A stretch of DNA of 29,310 nt from an uncultured Faecalibacterium sp. (GCA_934540955.1 CAKTCY010000021.1:1-29310); one strand, 5' to 3'. Numbered from the stretch's first letter, positions 8,253-18,120 are shown. A program made the numbers and translations. The notes: generated by a model not told the origin, from the sequence alone.

Positions 8253-11200
8253 ATGGAAAACTTTACAGAGCAGAAAACCACCCTTGGTCTGTACGACCCA
8301 CAGTTCGAGCACGATGCCTGCGGCATCGGCGCTGTGGTGGACATCAAGGGACGTAAAAGCCACCAGACGGTGGACGATGCACTGTCCATCGTGGAGCGGC
8401 TGGAGCACCGCGCCGGTAAGGACGCCGAGGGCAAGACCGGCGACGGCGTGGGCATCCTGCTGCAAATCAGCCACAAGTTCTTCTCCAAGGTCGCCGAGGA
8501 GCTGAACATTCGGCTGGGCAACGAGCGGGAGTACGGCGTGGGTATGTTCTTCTTCCCCCAGAGCGAGCACCTGCGGGCGCAGGCCATGAAGCTGTTCGAG
8601 GTGGTCACCCGCAAGGAGGGGCTGGAGTTTCTGGCATGGCGCGAGGTGCCCGTAGACCCCGATGCCGTGGGTCAGAAGGCCCGGGACTGTATGCCCGCCA
8701 TCTGGCAGTGCTTCATCAAAAAGCCTGCCAAGGTAAGCAAGGGCATCGAGTTTGACCGCCGCCTGTACATCGTGCGCCGCGTGTTTGAGCAGGCCAGCAA
8801 CGGCACCTATGTGCCCAGCCTGTCCAGCCGCACCATCGTGTATAAGGGTATGTTCCTCGTGCACGACCTGCGCCGCTTCTATGCCGATCTGCAGGACCCG
8901 GATTATGAATCCGCCATCGGTATGGTGCACAGCCGCTTTTCTACCAACACCAACCCCAGCTGGATGCGTGCACACCCCAACCGCTTCATCCTGCACAACG
9001 GCGAGATTAACACCATCAAGGGCAACACCGACGCCATGCTGGCGCGGGAGGAGAGCATCTCCAGCCCCATTCTGCAGGACGACATGAACAAGATCCTGCC
9101 CATCATCAACACCTCCGGCTCGGACTCCGCCATGCTGGATAACGCGCTTGAGTTCATGGTGATGAACGGTATGGATCTGCCGCTGGCCGTGATGATCACC
9201 ATTCCCGAGCCGTGGGAGAACAACAAGAACATCAGCCAGAAAAAGCGGGATTTCTACCAGTACTACGCCACCATGCTGGAGCCCTGGGACGGCCCCGCCG
9301 CCATCCTGTTCTCGGACGGCGATGTGATGGGTGCGGTGCTGGACCGCAACGGTCTGCGCCCCAGCCGCTACTACATCACCAAGGACGGCCGCATGATCCT
9401 GTCCTCTGAGGTAGGCGTGCTGGAATGCGACCCGGAGAACATTCTGGTCAAGGAGCGCCTGCGCCCCGGCAAGATGCTGCTGGTGGATACCGTCAAGGGC
9501 GAAGTGGTGGACGACGAGAAGCTGAAGGAGCTTTACGCCAGCCGCGAGCCCTACGGCGAGTGGATCGACCGCAATCTGGTGCAGCTGAGCGGGCTGAAGA
9601 TCCCTAACGTGAAGGTGGAGAGCTACACCGGCGAACAGCTGACCCGGCTGCAGAAGGTGTTCGGCTACAAGTACGAGGACGTGAACACCATGATCCTTGC
9701 CATGGCGCGGGCGGGCGCAGAGCCCTCCGGTGCCATGGGTACCGACACCCCGCTTGCTGTGCTCAGCAGCCAGCATCCCCCGCTGTTCAACTACTTCAAG
9801 CAGCGGTTTGCACAGGTGACGAACCCCCCTATTGACGCCATCCGGGAAAAGGTGGTCACCTCCACCAGCGTTTACATCGGTGCCCACGGCAACCTGCTGG
9901 AGGATAAGCCCGAGAACTGCAAGGTGCTCAAGGTGCACAACCCCATCCTGACCAACACCGACCTGTTGAAGATCAAGTACATGAACGTGCCGGGCTTCAA
10001 GGTGGCTACGGTGTCCATCAACTACTACAAGAACACCAGTCTGGAAAAGGCCATCGACCGGGTATTTTTGGAGGTCGACCGCGCCTACAAGGAGGGTGCA
10101 AACATCATCATCCTGTCCGACCGTGACGTGGATGAATACCATGTGACCATCCCCAGCCTGCTGGCGGTTTCGGCAGTGTCCCAGTACCTCATCCGCACCA
10201 AAAAGAGCACCGCACTGGCACTGATTTTGGAGAGCGCCGAGCCCCGGGAGGTGCACCACTTTGCCACCCTGCTGGGCTACGGTGCCTGCGCCATCAACCC
10301 CTATCTGGCACACGAGACCATCGGCCAGCTGATCGACGAGGGTCTGCTGGACAAGGACTACTACGCCGCCGTGCAGGACTACGACAACGCCATCCTCAGC
10401 GGCATTGTGAAGATCGCCTCCAAGATGGGCATTTCCACCATCCAGAGCTACCAGAGCAGCCAGATCTTTGAGGCTGTGGGCATCTCGAAGGAGGTCATCG
10501 ACAAATACTTTACCGGCACGGTGAGCCGTGTGGGCGGTGTGAGCATGGCAGACATTCAGGCCGATGTGGAGGCGCTGCACAACGCCGCCTTTGACCCGCT
10601 GGGACTGGATATCAACATGGAGCTGGCCGACAGCGGTGCCCACAAGTTCCGCAGCGGCAAGGAAGAGCACCTGTTCAACCCTCAGACCATCCACCTGTTC
10701 CAGAAGGCCTGCCGCACCGGCGATTACGACACCTTCAAGCAGTTCACCCAGACGGTGGACAACATGGGTGCCGAGGGCGTGCATCTGCGCAGCCTGCTGG
10801 ACTTCAACTACGCCGCAGACGGCGGCATCCCGCTGGAGGAGGTAGAGCCGGTCTCCAGCATCGTCAAGCGGTTCAAGGGCGCTGCCATGAGCTACGGCGC
10901 ACTGAGCAGCGAAGCACACGAGACCATTGCCATCGCCCTGAACCGTCTGGGCGGCCGCAGCAATACCGGCGAGGGCGGCGAGCCCGAGGAGCGCTACCAC
11001 AGCGAGAGCAATTCTAAGATCAAGCAGGTAGCCTCTGCCCGCTTTGGCGTGACCAGCAAGTATCTGGTCAGCGCCGAGGAGATCCAGATCAAGCTGGCAC
11101 AGGGCGCAAAGCCCGGCGAGGGCGGCAACCTGCCCGGTGCCAAGGTGTATCCGTGGATCGCCAAGACCCGCCACAGCACCACCGGCGTGGGGCTGATCTC

Positions 11201-12788
11201 TCCCCCGCCCCACCACGATATCTACTCCATCGAGGATCTGGCAGAGCTGATCTACGATTTGAAAAACGCCAACCGCAACGCCAACATCAACGTCAAGCTG
11301 GTCAGCGAGGCCGGTGTCGGCACCATTGCTGCCGGTGTTGCCAAGGGCGGCGCACAGGTCATTCTGGTGTCCGGCTATGACGGCGGCACCGGTGCTGCAC
11401 CCCGCACCTCCATCAAGCACGCCGGTCTGCCTTGGGAGCTGGGCATCGCCGAGACCCACCAGACCCTGATCATGAACGGTCTGCGCACCCGCGTGCGCAT
11501 TGAGAGCGACTCCAAGCTGCTGTCCGGCCGGGATGTGGCCATCAGCTGCATGCTGGGCGCAGAGGAGTTCGGCTTCGGCACTACCCTGCTGATGGCCGAG
11601 GGCTGCGTGATGATGCGTGTGTGCAATCTGGACACCTGCCCCATGGGCATCTGCACCCAGAACCCCGAGCTGCGCAAGAACTTCCGCGGCAAGCCGGAGT
11701 ACATCATCAACTACCTCACCTTTGTGGCCGAGGAGCTGCGGGAGTACATGGCAAAGCTGGGCGTGCGCACCGTGGACGAGCTGGTGGGCCGCACCGACCT
11801 GCTGCGGGTCAAGCCCGCTGCTCCGGGCAGCCGCGCAGCGGAGTTGGATCTGGACTGCATCCTGCACAACCCTGCCATTGCAAACAGCAATGTCCACTTC
11901 ATCAAGGAGGACAGCTACGACTTCCATCTGGAAAACACGCTGGACATGAAGGTGCTGATGAAGAGGTTCAAGCTGGGCAGCAAGGCTCCCCAGAGCGTCA
12001 GCCTGGATGTTTCCAACGTGGACCGCGCCTTTGGTGCCATCTTTGGCAGCGAGATCACCCGCAAATACGGCAACGACCTGCCGGACGATGTGTACACCGT
12101 GCACTGCAACGGTGCAGGCGGCCAGAGCTTTGGTGCCTTTATCCCCAACGGCCTGACGCTGGAGCTGGTGGGCGACTGCAACGACTACATGGGCAAAGGC
12201 CTTTCCGGCGGCAAGATCGTCGTGCGCCCGCCGCAGGGCATCGACTTCAAGCCCGAGGAGAACATCATCACCGGCAATGTGGCGCTGTACGGTGCTACCA
12301 GCGGCAAGGCGTTCATCTCCGGTGTGGCCGGTGAGCGCTTCTGCGTGCGCAACAGCGGCGCTACCGCCGTTGTGGAGGGCGTGGGCGACCACGGCTGTGA
12401 GTACATGACCGGCGGCACCGTGGTGGTGCTGGGACAGACCGGCAAGAACTTTGCGGCCGGTATGACCGGCGGCATTGCCTATGTGCTGGACGAGAACTGG
12501 GACTTCTACCAGCGCGTGAACAAGGAGACTGTCAGCCTTGAGCCGGTGGAGCACAAGTACGATGTTGCCACCCTGAAGGAGCTGATCCGCGCCCATGTGG
12601 AGGCCACCGGCTCTCCGCGCGGCAAAGAAATTCTGGACAATTTCAGTGCGTTCCTGCCCAAATTCAAAAAGGTGCTGCCTTACGATTACGACCGGATGCT
12701 GCGGGTCATCGCCTCGGTAGAGGAGCGTGGTCTGGACGGCGAGCAGGCACAGATCGAAGCATTCTATGCAGTGCAGAAGCATAAGTAA
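8253..12788 (+). CDS. gltB: Glutamate synthase (GOGAT), large subunit
   Basis: At 1511 residues this is a full-length GltB. The ATG at 8253 is preferred over those further upstream because AAGGA sits 11 bases before it and it leaves a 22-residue propeptide before Cys23 in HDACGIG, the class II glutaminase nucleophile exposed by processing. Order: glutaminase domain (23 to about 430), central linker domain, FMN-binding synthase domain with the [3Fe-4S] motif C-x5-C-x4-C (GCVMMRVCNLDTC, about residues 1118-1129), and the C-terminal Gly-rich beta-helix domain (GAGGQSFGAF, LSGGKIVVRPP). It moves the amide nitrogen of glutamine onto 2-oxoglutarate, using electrons from GltD. The gltD gene follows after 14 bases with its Shine-Dalgarno overlapping this stop codon, so the two are co-translated from one message. 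Confidence 0.97.
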   Translation: MENFTEQKTTLGLYDPQFEHDACGIGAVVDIKGRKSHQTVDDALSIVERLEHRAGKDAEGKTGDGVGILLQISHKFFSKVAEELNIRLGNEREYGVGMFFFPQSEHLRAQAMKLFEVVTRKEGLEFLAWREVPVDPDAVGQKARDCMPAIWQCFIKKPAKVSKGIEFDRRLYIVRRVFEQASNGTYVPSLSSRTIVYKGMFLVHDLRRFYADLQDPDYESAIGMVHSRFSTNTNPSWMRAHPNRFILHNGEINTIKGNTDAMLAREESISSPILQDDMNKILPIINTSGSDSAMLDNALEFMVMNGMDLPLAVMITIPEPWENNKNISQKKRDFYQYYATMLEPWDGPAAILFSDGDVMGAVLDRNGLRPSRYYITKDGRMILSSEVGVLECDPENILVKERLRPGKMLLVDTVKGEVVDDEKLKELYASREPYGEWIDRNLVQLSGLKIPNVKVESYTGEQLTRLQKVFGYKYEDVNTMILAMARAGAEPSGAMGTDTPLAVLSSQHPPLFNYFKQRFAQVTNPPIDAIREKVVTSTSVYIGAHGNLLEDKPENCKVLKVHNPILTNTDLLKIKYMNVPGFKVATVSINYYKNTSLEKAIDRVFLEVDRAYKEGANIIILSDRDVDEYHVTIPSLLAVSAVSQYLIRTKKSTALALILESAEPREVHHFATLLGYGACAINPYLAHETIGQLIDEGLLDKDYYAAVQDYDNAILSGIVKIASKMGISTIQSYQSSQIFEAVGISKEVIDKYFTGTVSRVGGVSMADIQADVEALHNAAFDPLGLDINMELADSGAHKFRSGKEEHLFNPQTIHLFQKACRTGDYDTFKQFTQTVDNMGAEGVHLRSLLDFNYAADGGIPLEEVEPVSSIVKRFKGAAMSYGALSSEAHETIAIALNRLGGRSNTGEGGEPEERYHSESNSKIKQVASARFGVTSKYLVSAEEIQIKLAQGAKPGEGGNLPGAKVYPWIAKTRHSTTGVGLISPPPHHDIYSIEDLAELIYDLKNANRNANINVKLVSEAGVGTIAAGVAKGGAQVILVSGYDGGTGAAPRTSIKHAGLPWELGIAETHQTLIMNGLRTRVRIESDSKLLSGRDVAISCMLGAEEFGFGTTLLMAEGCVMMRVCNLDTCPMGICTQNPELRKNFRGKPEYIINYLTFVAEELREYMAKLGVRTVDELVGRTDLLRVKPAAPGSRAAELDLDCILHNPAIANSNVHFIKEDSYDFHLENTLDMKVLMKRFKLGSKAPQSVSLDVSNVDRAFGAIFGSEITRKYGNDLPDDVYTVHCNGAGGQSFGAFIPNGLTLELVGDCNDYMGKGLSGGKIVVRPPQGIDFKPEENIITGNVALYGATSGKAFISGVAGERFCVRNSGATAVVEGVGDHGCEYMTGGTVVVLGQTGKNFAAGMTGGIAYVLDENWDFYQRVNKETVSLEPVEHKYDVATLKELIRAHVEATGSPRGKEILDNFSAFLPKFKKVLPYDYDRMLRVIASVEERGLDGEQAQIEAFYAVQKHK

Positions 12789-12802
12789 GGAGGGGCAGCA
12801 GC

Positions 12803-14281
12803 ATGGGTAAGACAACAGGATTTATGGATTATGCGCGTAAGACCAGCACGGACGTTGCGCCGCTGGAGCGCCTTGAAAATTTTAACGAGTTCCACATCTG
12901 GCTCTCGCGGGAGCAGCAGCAGACGCAGGCCGCCCGCTGCATGGACTGCGGCGTGCCCTTCTGTCAGGCGGGCATGATGATCGGCGGCATGGCCTCCGGC
13001 TGTCCGCTGAACAACCTCATCCCGGAGTGGAACGATCTGGTGTACCACGGCAAGTGGGAGCTTGCGCTCCACCGCCTGATGGCCACCAACCGCTTCCCGG
13101 AGTTTACCAGCCGGGTGTGCCCCGCCCTGTGTGAGGCCGCCTGCACCTGCGGGGATGTGACCGGCAACAGTGTCACCGTGCGCGAAAACGAGCACGCCAT
13201 CATCGAGACGGCCTACGCCAAGAACTGGCTGACCGCCACCCCGCCGCCGACCCGCACCGGCAAGAGCGTTGCCGTGGTGGGCAGCGGCCCTGCGGGGCTT
13301 TCGGTGGCCGAGTACCTGAACAAGCGCGGCCACGCCGTTACGGTGTTTGAGCGCGCCGACCGTGTAGGCGGCCTGCTGATGTACGGCATCCCCAACATGA
13401 AGCTGGACAAGGCGGTCATCGAGCGCCGGGTCAAGCTGATGCAGGCCGAGGGTGTTGAGTTCCGCACCGGCATGGATGTGGGCGGTGCGGTGCCCGCCGA
13501 GCAGCTGCTGGCAGATTTTGATGCCGTGGTGCTGTGCTGCGGCGCCAAAAAGCCCCGGGACTTGAACGTGCCCGGCCGGGACGCCAAGGGCGTGCATTTC
13601 GCGGTGGACTACCTGACCAGCGTGACCAAGAGCCTGCTGGACTCGGGCTTTGCAGACGGCAAGGCCATCAACGCAGCCGGTAAAAACGTGCTGGTCATTG
13701 GCGGCGGCGACACCGGCAACGACTGTCAGGGCACTGCCCTGCGGCAGGGCTGCACCGACCTGATGGCACTGGAAATGATGCCGCAGCCCCCTGCTGAGCG
13801 CACCGCCGCAAACCCGTGGCCGGAGTGGCCCCGGGTGCTGAAGGTGGATTACGGTCAGACCGAGTGCATTGCAAAGTTCGGCAAGGACCCGCGCGTGTAC
13901 CAGACCACCGTCAAGGAGTTTTTGAAGGATGACGCCGGCAACCTGACCGGTGCCGTCATCAGCTGCCTGAAGCCGGAGCGCGACCCCGAGACCGGCCGCA
14001 CCAGCATGGTGCCCACCGGCAAAGAATTTACCTACGACTGCCAGCTGGCATTTATTGCCGCAGGCTTTACCGGCTGCGAAAACTACACAGCCGATGCCTT
14101 TGGGGTGGAGCTGACCGCCCGGGGCAATGTAGCCGACCACAGCTTTAAGACCAACGTGGACAAGGTGTTCGTCTGCGGCGATATGCGCCGCGGCCAGAGC
14201 CTTGTGGTGTGGGGTCTGCGCGAGGGCCGCGATTGCGCCGCCGAGGTGGACCGCTGCCTGATGGGCTACACCAACCTTTAA
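12803..14281 (+). CDS. gltD: Glutamate synthase, small subunit (NADPH oxidoreductase)
   Basis: The 492-residue protein has the normal length of GltD. Cys-rich N-terminal motifs CMDCGVPFC and CPALCEAACTC (about residues 47-115) hold the two [4Fe-4S] clusters that pass electrons to GltB. Two dinucleotide folds follow: GSGPAGLSVAEYL near 157 for FAD and GGGDTGNDC near 300 for NADPH. The typical C-terminal VFVCGDMRRGQSLVVWG FAD-contact region is complete. AAGGAGGGG overlaps the gltB stop and lies nine bases before this ATG, showing translational coupling. With GltB it forms cytosolic NADPH-GOGAT; the nearby gdhA gives the alternative ammonia route. No glnA is in the window. Confidence 0.97.
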   Translation: MGKTTGFMDYARKTSTDVAPLERLENFNEFHIWLSREQQQTQAARCMDCGVPFCQAGMMIGGMASGCPLNNLIPEWNDLVYHGKWELALHRLMATNRFPEFTSRVCPALCEAACTCGDVTGNSVTVRENEHAIIETAYAKNWLTATPPPTRTGKSVAVVGSGPAGLSVAEYLNKRGHAVTVFERADRVGGLLMYGIPNMKLDKAVIERRVKLMQAEGVEFRTGMDVGGAVPAEQLLADFDAVVLCCGAKKPRDLNVPGRDAKGVHFAVDYLTSVTKSLLDSGFADGKAINAAGKNVLVIGGGDTGNDCQGTALRQGCTDLMALEMMPQPPAERTAANPWPEWPRVLKVDYGQTECIAKFGKDPRVYQTTVKEFLKDDAGNLTGAVISCLKPERDPETGRTSMVPTGKEFTYDCQLAFIAAGFTGCENYTADAFGVELTARGNVADHSFKTNVDKVFVCGDMRRGQSLVVWGLREGRDCAAEVDRCLMGYTNL

Positions 14282-14308
14282 TTTGCCATTCTCTTTCCTA
14301 TCCTAAAC

Positions 14309-14354
14309 AAGCAGAAGCGGGAGCCCGTTATAAGGCTCCCGCTTCTGCTTTTGT
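14309..14354 (+). terminator. Strong bidirectional terminator between gltD and the pseudokinase gene
   Basis: A perfect 17-base-pair stem (14309-14325 with 14334-14350, core GCAGAAGCGGGAGCC) around CGTTATAA is followed by TTTTG on the plus strand. The minus strand gives TTGTTT after the stem, so the convergent gene ending at 14365 can also use it. Confidence 0.92.
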
Positions 14355-14364
14355 TGTATGCGGT

Positions 14365-16071
14365 TTAATCGGTATCGTATTCCGGCTCTGTGCTGCCCTC
14401 TGCAGGCGTTTCCGGGGTGGTAGGCTCGGTAGCGGCAGGCTCCTCCGGGGTGGCAGTGATCTGCACGCTGGGGTCTGCGGCGATATACACGGTGATCACC
14501 GTGCCCACCGTGACCATAGCGCCCTCTTCCTCGCTGGCGGAGACCACGCAGCCTGTGGCGTAGGAGCCATCGTTCACCACCATAAAGCAGCTGGCCACAA
14601 GCCCCCGGCTGCTCAGGATCTCAATGGCCTTATCCTGCGATGCACCGATGATCTTGGGCATCTCCACCTTCTCCGGGCCCTGACTGACCACGATCTGGAT
14701 CACCTCGCCGTTTTCCATCACCTCGCCGGCCTCCGGCTCCTGCCGGATGACCTGCCCGGAGGGCACGGTATCGCTGTACTCCAGCACCGCCCGGAACAGG
14801 TACATACTGGTGTACTCGCGGTTATTCTTGATCTGCTCGTAGTCGATGCCCACAAAGTTAGGTACAAGGCTCTGGGGCTTCATTTCCTCGCTGCTGGCCG
14901 CCTCCGAGCTCGGCTCCGAGACGGGCGTCTGCTCCTCCTTGCGGCTCACGATGCCCCACAGGGTGAGCAAAATCAAAATGGAAAGCAAGATCAGGATGCC
15001 CGCCAACAGCCCCTTCAAACTGAGCAGGTGCTCCCTGCCCTGCCCGCTCTGCTCTGCCCGCACCGGATGTATCGGGGTCTCCGGCTTCATGGTGCGGGTC
15101 AGCTCGGCGGTATATTCCTTGGAGGAAAGCGCCTGATACAGCTGCGGCACGGTCTGGATGCGCTCCATGACCTTGAGCCGCAGCCCCAGCTGCAGCACAT
15201 CGGAGACATAGGCCGGTACGGCAGGCTCTACGGTGCGTGCCCGTGGGTTAGAGTCCGACACTACGCGCTGGGCAGCGGGCATGGGTGCCTGCCCGCACAC
15301 CATGCGGTAAAAGACGGCGGCAAGGCTGTACTCGTCGGTGTAGCGCCCTTCAAACTCGGCGGTAGTGTACTGCTCCGGCGCGGAGTAGCCCTCGTACAGC
15401 TGCTCGTGCAGGCCGCTGCCTGCGGTGCGCAGACCCACAGTGGCGTACCCAGCCAAACGGCAGTGGCCATCCGCCATCACCCGGATATTCTCCGGGCAGA
15501 TGCCGCGGTGCACCAGCCCCGCCTTGTGCATGGCCGCCACGCCCTCAAACACCGGGCGCAGCATGGCACAGGCATCCTCTGCCCGCACCGGGGCGGGGCG
15601 GTTTTCCAGCCACTGCTCCAGCGGGGTGCCGCCTAGGTTTTCCAGCACCGCATACACGGTGTTGTTGGCCTCCACCACGTCCAGCACGGCCTCCAGACCG
15701 CTGGCGGGGGTAATGCGCTGGATGGCGCGGTACAGGTCTGCAAAGTCCATGCGTGTGGTCTTGAACAGCACCTCGCTCCCCTGCTTGGGGCGCAGGATGC
15801 AGTCCGCGCCCCGCTCCGCAGAAAGGGTGACGGGCAGATACTCCTTGATGGTCACCCGGAAGCCGCCCAGATTCTCCACGCCGCTGTACAGCACACCCTC
15901 GCCGTCCAGACTGCGCATCTCACCCACGGTGTAGCGCCCGGCCAGCACCGTGCCCACCGGCAGGCAGCCCGCCGGGTTGCATCCCTCTAAGATCTTCCCG
16001 CAATGGGGGCAGACGGTCGCCGCAGGCGGCAGCTCCCCAATGCAGAACGGACACAGGCGTTTTTGCTCCAT
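14365..16071 (-). CDS. Membrane pseudokinase with N-terminal zinc ribbon and PASTA domains
   Basis: The 568-residue protein has four parts. A zinc ribbon (Cys7, Cys10, Cys21, Cys24) is followed by a Hanks-type kinase fold at about 40-320, one membrane helix at about 352-374 and two PASTA-like repeats (about 402-467 and 473-540) with a Thr/Pro/Glu-rich tail. The kinase fold keeps Lys76 (VTIKE), Asn195 and the APE motif (231-233), but the catalytic Asp of HRD is Gly (HRG, 188-190) and DFG is AGY (207-209). Phosphotransfer is therefore very unlikely. PASTA repeats outside the cell normally bind peptidoglycan or lipid II, so a signalling scaffold that senses the wall is a reasonable inference. 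It is a single gene with its own promoter and terminator; no phosphatase or second kinase lies nearby. The ATG at 16071 follows AAGGGGAGA. Confidence 0.88.
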   Translation of the reverse strand: MEQKRLCPFCIGELPPAATVCPHCGKILEGCNPAGCLPVGTVLAGRYTVGEMRSLDGEGVLYSGVENLGGFRVTIKEYLPVTLSAERGADCILRPKQGSEVLFKTTRMDFADLYRAIQRITPASGLEAVLDVVEANNTVYAVLENLGGTPLEQWLENRPAPVRAEDACAMLRPVFEGVAAMHKAGLVHRGICPENIRVMADGHCRLAGYATVGLRTAGSGLHEQLYEGYSAPEQYTTAEFEGRYTDEYSLAAVFYRMVCGQAPMPAAQRVVSDSNPRARTVEPAVPAYVSDVLQLGLRLKVMERIQTVPQLYQALSSKEYTAELTRTMKPETPIHPVRAEQSGQGREHLLSLKGLLAGILILLSILILLTLWGIVSRKEEQTPVSEPSSEAASSEEMKPQSLVPNFVGIDYEQIKNNREYTSMYLFRAVLEYSDTVPSGQVIRQEPEAGEVMENGEVIQIVVSQGPEKVEMPKIIGASQDKAIEILSSRGLVASCFMVVNDGSYATGCVVSASEEEGAMVTVGTVITVYIAADPSVQITATPEEPAATEPTTPETPAEGSTEPEYDTD

Positions 16072-16106
16072 AGTGTTCTCTCCCCTTCCAAGCTTCTATA
16101 CTTTTT

Positions 16107-16135
16107 ATTGTATCATAGTGTTCCCCGCCGTGCAA
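16107..16135 (-). promoter_or_regulatory. Pseudokinase promoter
   Basis: On the minus strand TTGCAC (16130-16135), 17 bases, TACAAT (16107-16112), with an extended -10 TGA directly before it. Confidence 0.75.
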
Positions 16136-16160
16136 GCTGTCCGCATTTTGGTGCACACGC

Positions 16161-16208
16161 AAAAAAGACCGGAGCCCGCAGCCCAAAGGGCTGACAGGCT
16201 TCGGTCTT
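16161..16208 (-). terminator. Terminator of the TRAP operon
   Basis: On the minus strand the arms at 16197-16208 and 16165-16176 pair over 12 positions (one G-U), with an inner AGCCC/GGGCT hairpin, followed by TTTTTT. It lies 32 bases after the dctM stop. Confidence 0.9.
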
Positions 16209-16240
16209 ATAGCTGCAAGGGGTTTTCCCTTATGCTGCGC

Positions 16241-17581
16241 TTAGTGGATGAACACAGGACCCAGCGGGTTTGCGATGGGGCTTACATAGCCGCCCAGCAG
16301 CTTGGGGATAGCAAGGCTGATGTCGGGGATGTAGGTCAGCAGCAGCAGTGCAATGAACATACACAGGTAGAACGGCAGGGTCGCCTTGACCACCTTCTCC
16401 ATGGGGCGCTTTGCAACGGCAGAGCCGATGAACAGAACTGCGCCGACGGGAGGAGTCAGCAGGCCGATGCCGCAGTTCAGAACCACGATGATACCGAACT
16501 GGATGGGATCGATGCCGATGGAGGTGGCGATGGGCAGCAGGATGGGGGTAGCGATCAGGATGATGGGAGCCATATCCATGATCATGCCCAGCACCAGCAG
16601 GATCAGGTCGATGAGCAGTGCAATCAGGTAGGGGTTATCGGTGAGGTCGGTAATGGCGGTTGCTGCCAGATCAGGAACGTGCAGCATGGTCAGGCAGTTG
16701 CCGAACACTGCAGAGGTAGCGATCAGGATCAGCACGATGGACAGAGTGTTGACGCACTCGTCCAGAGCGTGCCACACGCCCTTCCAGTCCAGACCCTTGT
16801 AGATGAACACAGAGACGAACAGGGAGTAGATAACGGCGATAGCAGCGGACTCGGTAGCGGTGAACACGCCGCCGACAACGCCGAACACCACGATGATAAC
16901 AGCGGCCAGTGCCCAGATGGAGGTACCCAACTGCTTGACAAAGGCCTTGATGCTGAACGGATCACCCTTGGGGTAGTTGCGCTTGACCGAGATGATGTAG
17001 GAGCCGATCATCAGCACGATGGCCAGCAGAGCGCCGGGCAGGTAGCCGGCCAGGAACAGGCTGCCCACGGAGATACCACCGGCGGTGGTAGCGTAGATGA
17101 CCATGTTATGGCTGGGAGGAACCAGCAGACCCTCGCAGGAGGAGGTGATGGTAACAGCGGTGGAGAAGTCTGCACCGTAGCCCTGATCCACCATCATGGG
17201 GATCATGATGGAGCCGATGGAGGCGGTATCGGCGGAGGCAGAGCCGGAAATGCCGCCGAAGAAGTAGGAAGCCACGATGTTGACCATGGCCATGCCGCCG
17301 CGCATCCAGCCAACGCAGGCGTCAGCCAGTGCGATCAGCTTTTCAGAGATGCCGCCGGAGCCCATGAGCACGCCCATGGTGATGAAGAACGGCACAGCCA
17401 TCAGGCTGAAGGAAGAGATGCCCTTGACCATCAGGCGGCAGACGTCGGTCAGTGCCTGACCCTGCACCAGCATGCACAGCACGCTGGAAAGACCAACGGC
17501 GTATGCAATGGGGAAGCGCAGGAAGATCATAACAAAGAAGCTGACAAGAAGGACAATGATCGCCAGTGTCTGAACTGTCAT
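16241..17581 (-). CDS. dctM: TRAP transporter, large permease subunit (DctM)
   Basis: The 446-residue protein is a 12-or-so-helix membrane protein of the DctM family; the signature GGISGSASADTASIGSIMIP is present near residue 110. Family role: the ion-coupled (usually Na+) translocation channel for an organic acid delivered by the DctP binding protein. The ATG at 17581 comes one base after the dctQ stop, with AAAGGAGGAAA inside the dctQ end, so the two permease genes are translationally coupled. Length is slightly above the common 425-430. The operon (dctP-dctQ-dctM) ends at the terminator downstream. Substrate is not readable from the permease; linkage to uxuAB suggests a hexuronate or aldonate. 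Confidence 0.95.
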   Translation of the reverse strand: MTVQTLAIIVLLVSFFVMIFLRFPIAYAVGLSSVLCMLVQGQALTDVCRLMVKGISSFSLMAVPFFITMGVLMGSGGISEKLIALADACVGWMRGGMAMVNIVASYFFGGISGSASADTASIGSIMIPMMVDQGYGADFSTAVTITSSCEGLLVPPSHNMVIYATTAGGISVGSLFLAGYLPGALLAIVLMIGSYIISVKRNYPKGDPFSIKAFVKQLGTSIWALAAVIIVVFGVVGGVFTATESAAIAVIYSLFVSVFIYKGLDWKGVWHALDECVNTLSIVLILIATSAVFGNCLTMLHVPDLAATAITDLTDNPYLIALLIDLILLVLGMIMDMAPIILIATPILLPIATSIGIDPIQFGIIVVLNCGIGLLTPPVGAVLFIGSAVAKRPMEKVVKATLPFYLCMFIALLLLTYIPDISLAIPKLLGGYVSPIANPLGPVFIH

Positions 17582-17582
17582 A

Positions 17583-18104
17583 TTACATTTCCTCCTTTAC
17601 AAAAAAGCTCTTGATATGGTTGTACAGAGACTCGATCTCGAAGATGATCATGGCAACACCGGCCAGCGGCACCGGGAAGTACATCCAGAAGCGGCTCAGC
17701 CAAGGCATAGAAACATAGAAGCCACGGCCGCCCAGCGTGGTGGCGTAGTTCCAGCCGATCACCATCATGACCACACCAAGGATCATCACAGCCACGTCGG
17801 CCAGAATGTCCAGCGCCTTGACCACTTTCTTGGGCAGGTACATATCAAAGGCAGTCATGCGGATGTGTGCGCCGCGGCGGATGGCCAGCGCAGCGCTCAG
17901 CACAGCCATGTAGCTCATGCAGGTCAGAACGACCTCCTCAGACCAGGAGGGGTCCGGGATAAAGGGGACGTAACGGCCAATGACCGACATCGTGGTAATG
18001 AGGATATCTGCGATCAGCAGGATCTTGCAGATGAACAGAACCACCTTGTAGGTAATGTCGTACGCCGGCCTGATCTTATCCAGAGTGGTAAAGATTTTCG
18101 GCAT
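17583..18104 (-). CDS. dctQ: TRAP transporter, small permease subunit (DctQ)
   Basis: This 173-residue protein has four hydrophobic segments, the normal DctQ form, and the characteristic WSEEVVLTCMSYMAVLSAALAI-type stretch after the second helix (W-S-E-E at about 59-62). DctQ binds DctM to form the membrane part of the transporter. The ATG at 18104 has GGAGGA seven to eight bases upstream. It lies 97 bases downstream of dctP, separated by a strong hairpin, and one base before dctM. Confidence 0.93.
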   Translation of the reverse strand: MPKIFTTLDKIRPAYDITYKVVLFICKILLIADILITTMSVIGRYVPFIPDPSWSEEVVLTCMSYMAVLSAALAIRRGAHIRMTAFDMYLPKKVVKALDILADVAVMILGVVMMVIGWNYATTLGGRGFYVSMPWLSRFWMYFPVPLAGVAMIIFEIESLYNHIKSFFVKEEM

Positions 18105-18120
18105 AGAAATTCCTCCATAT

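Noticed and set aside
7929..12815. A 1628-codon open frame antisense to gltB
   Set aside because: It mirrors the conserved gltB gene exactly, is rich in His, Ala, Gly, Leu and Val as expected from the complement of GC-rich codons, and has no family motif or ribosome binding site.
15950..17614. Plus-strand open frame over the TRAP permease gene
   Set aside because: It is the complement of dctM, is full of Asp, Gln and His, and crosses the TRAP terminator and pseudokinase promoter.
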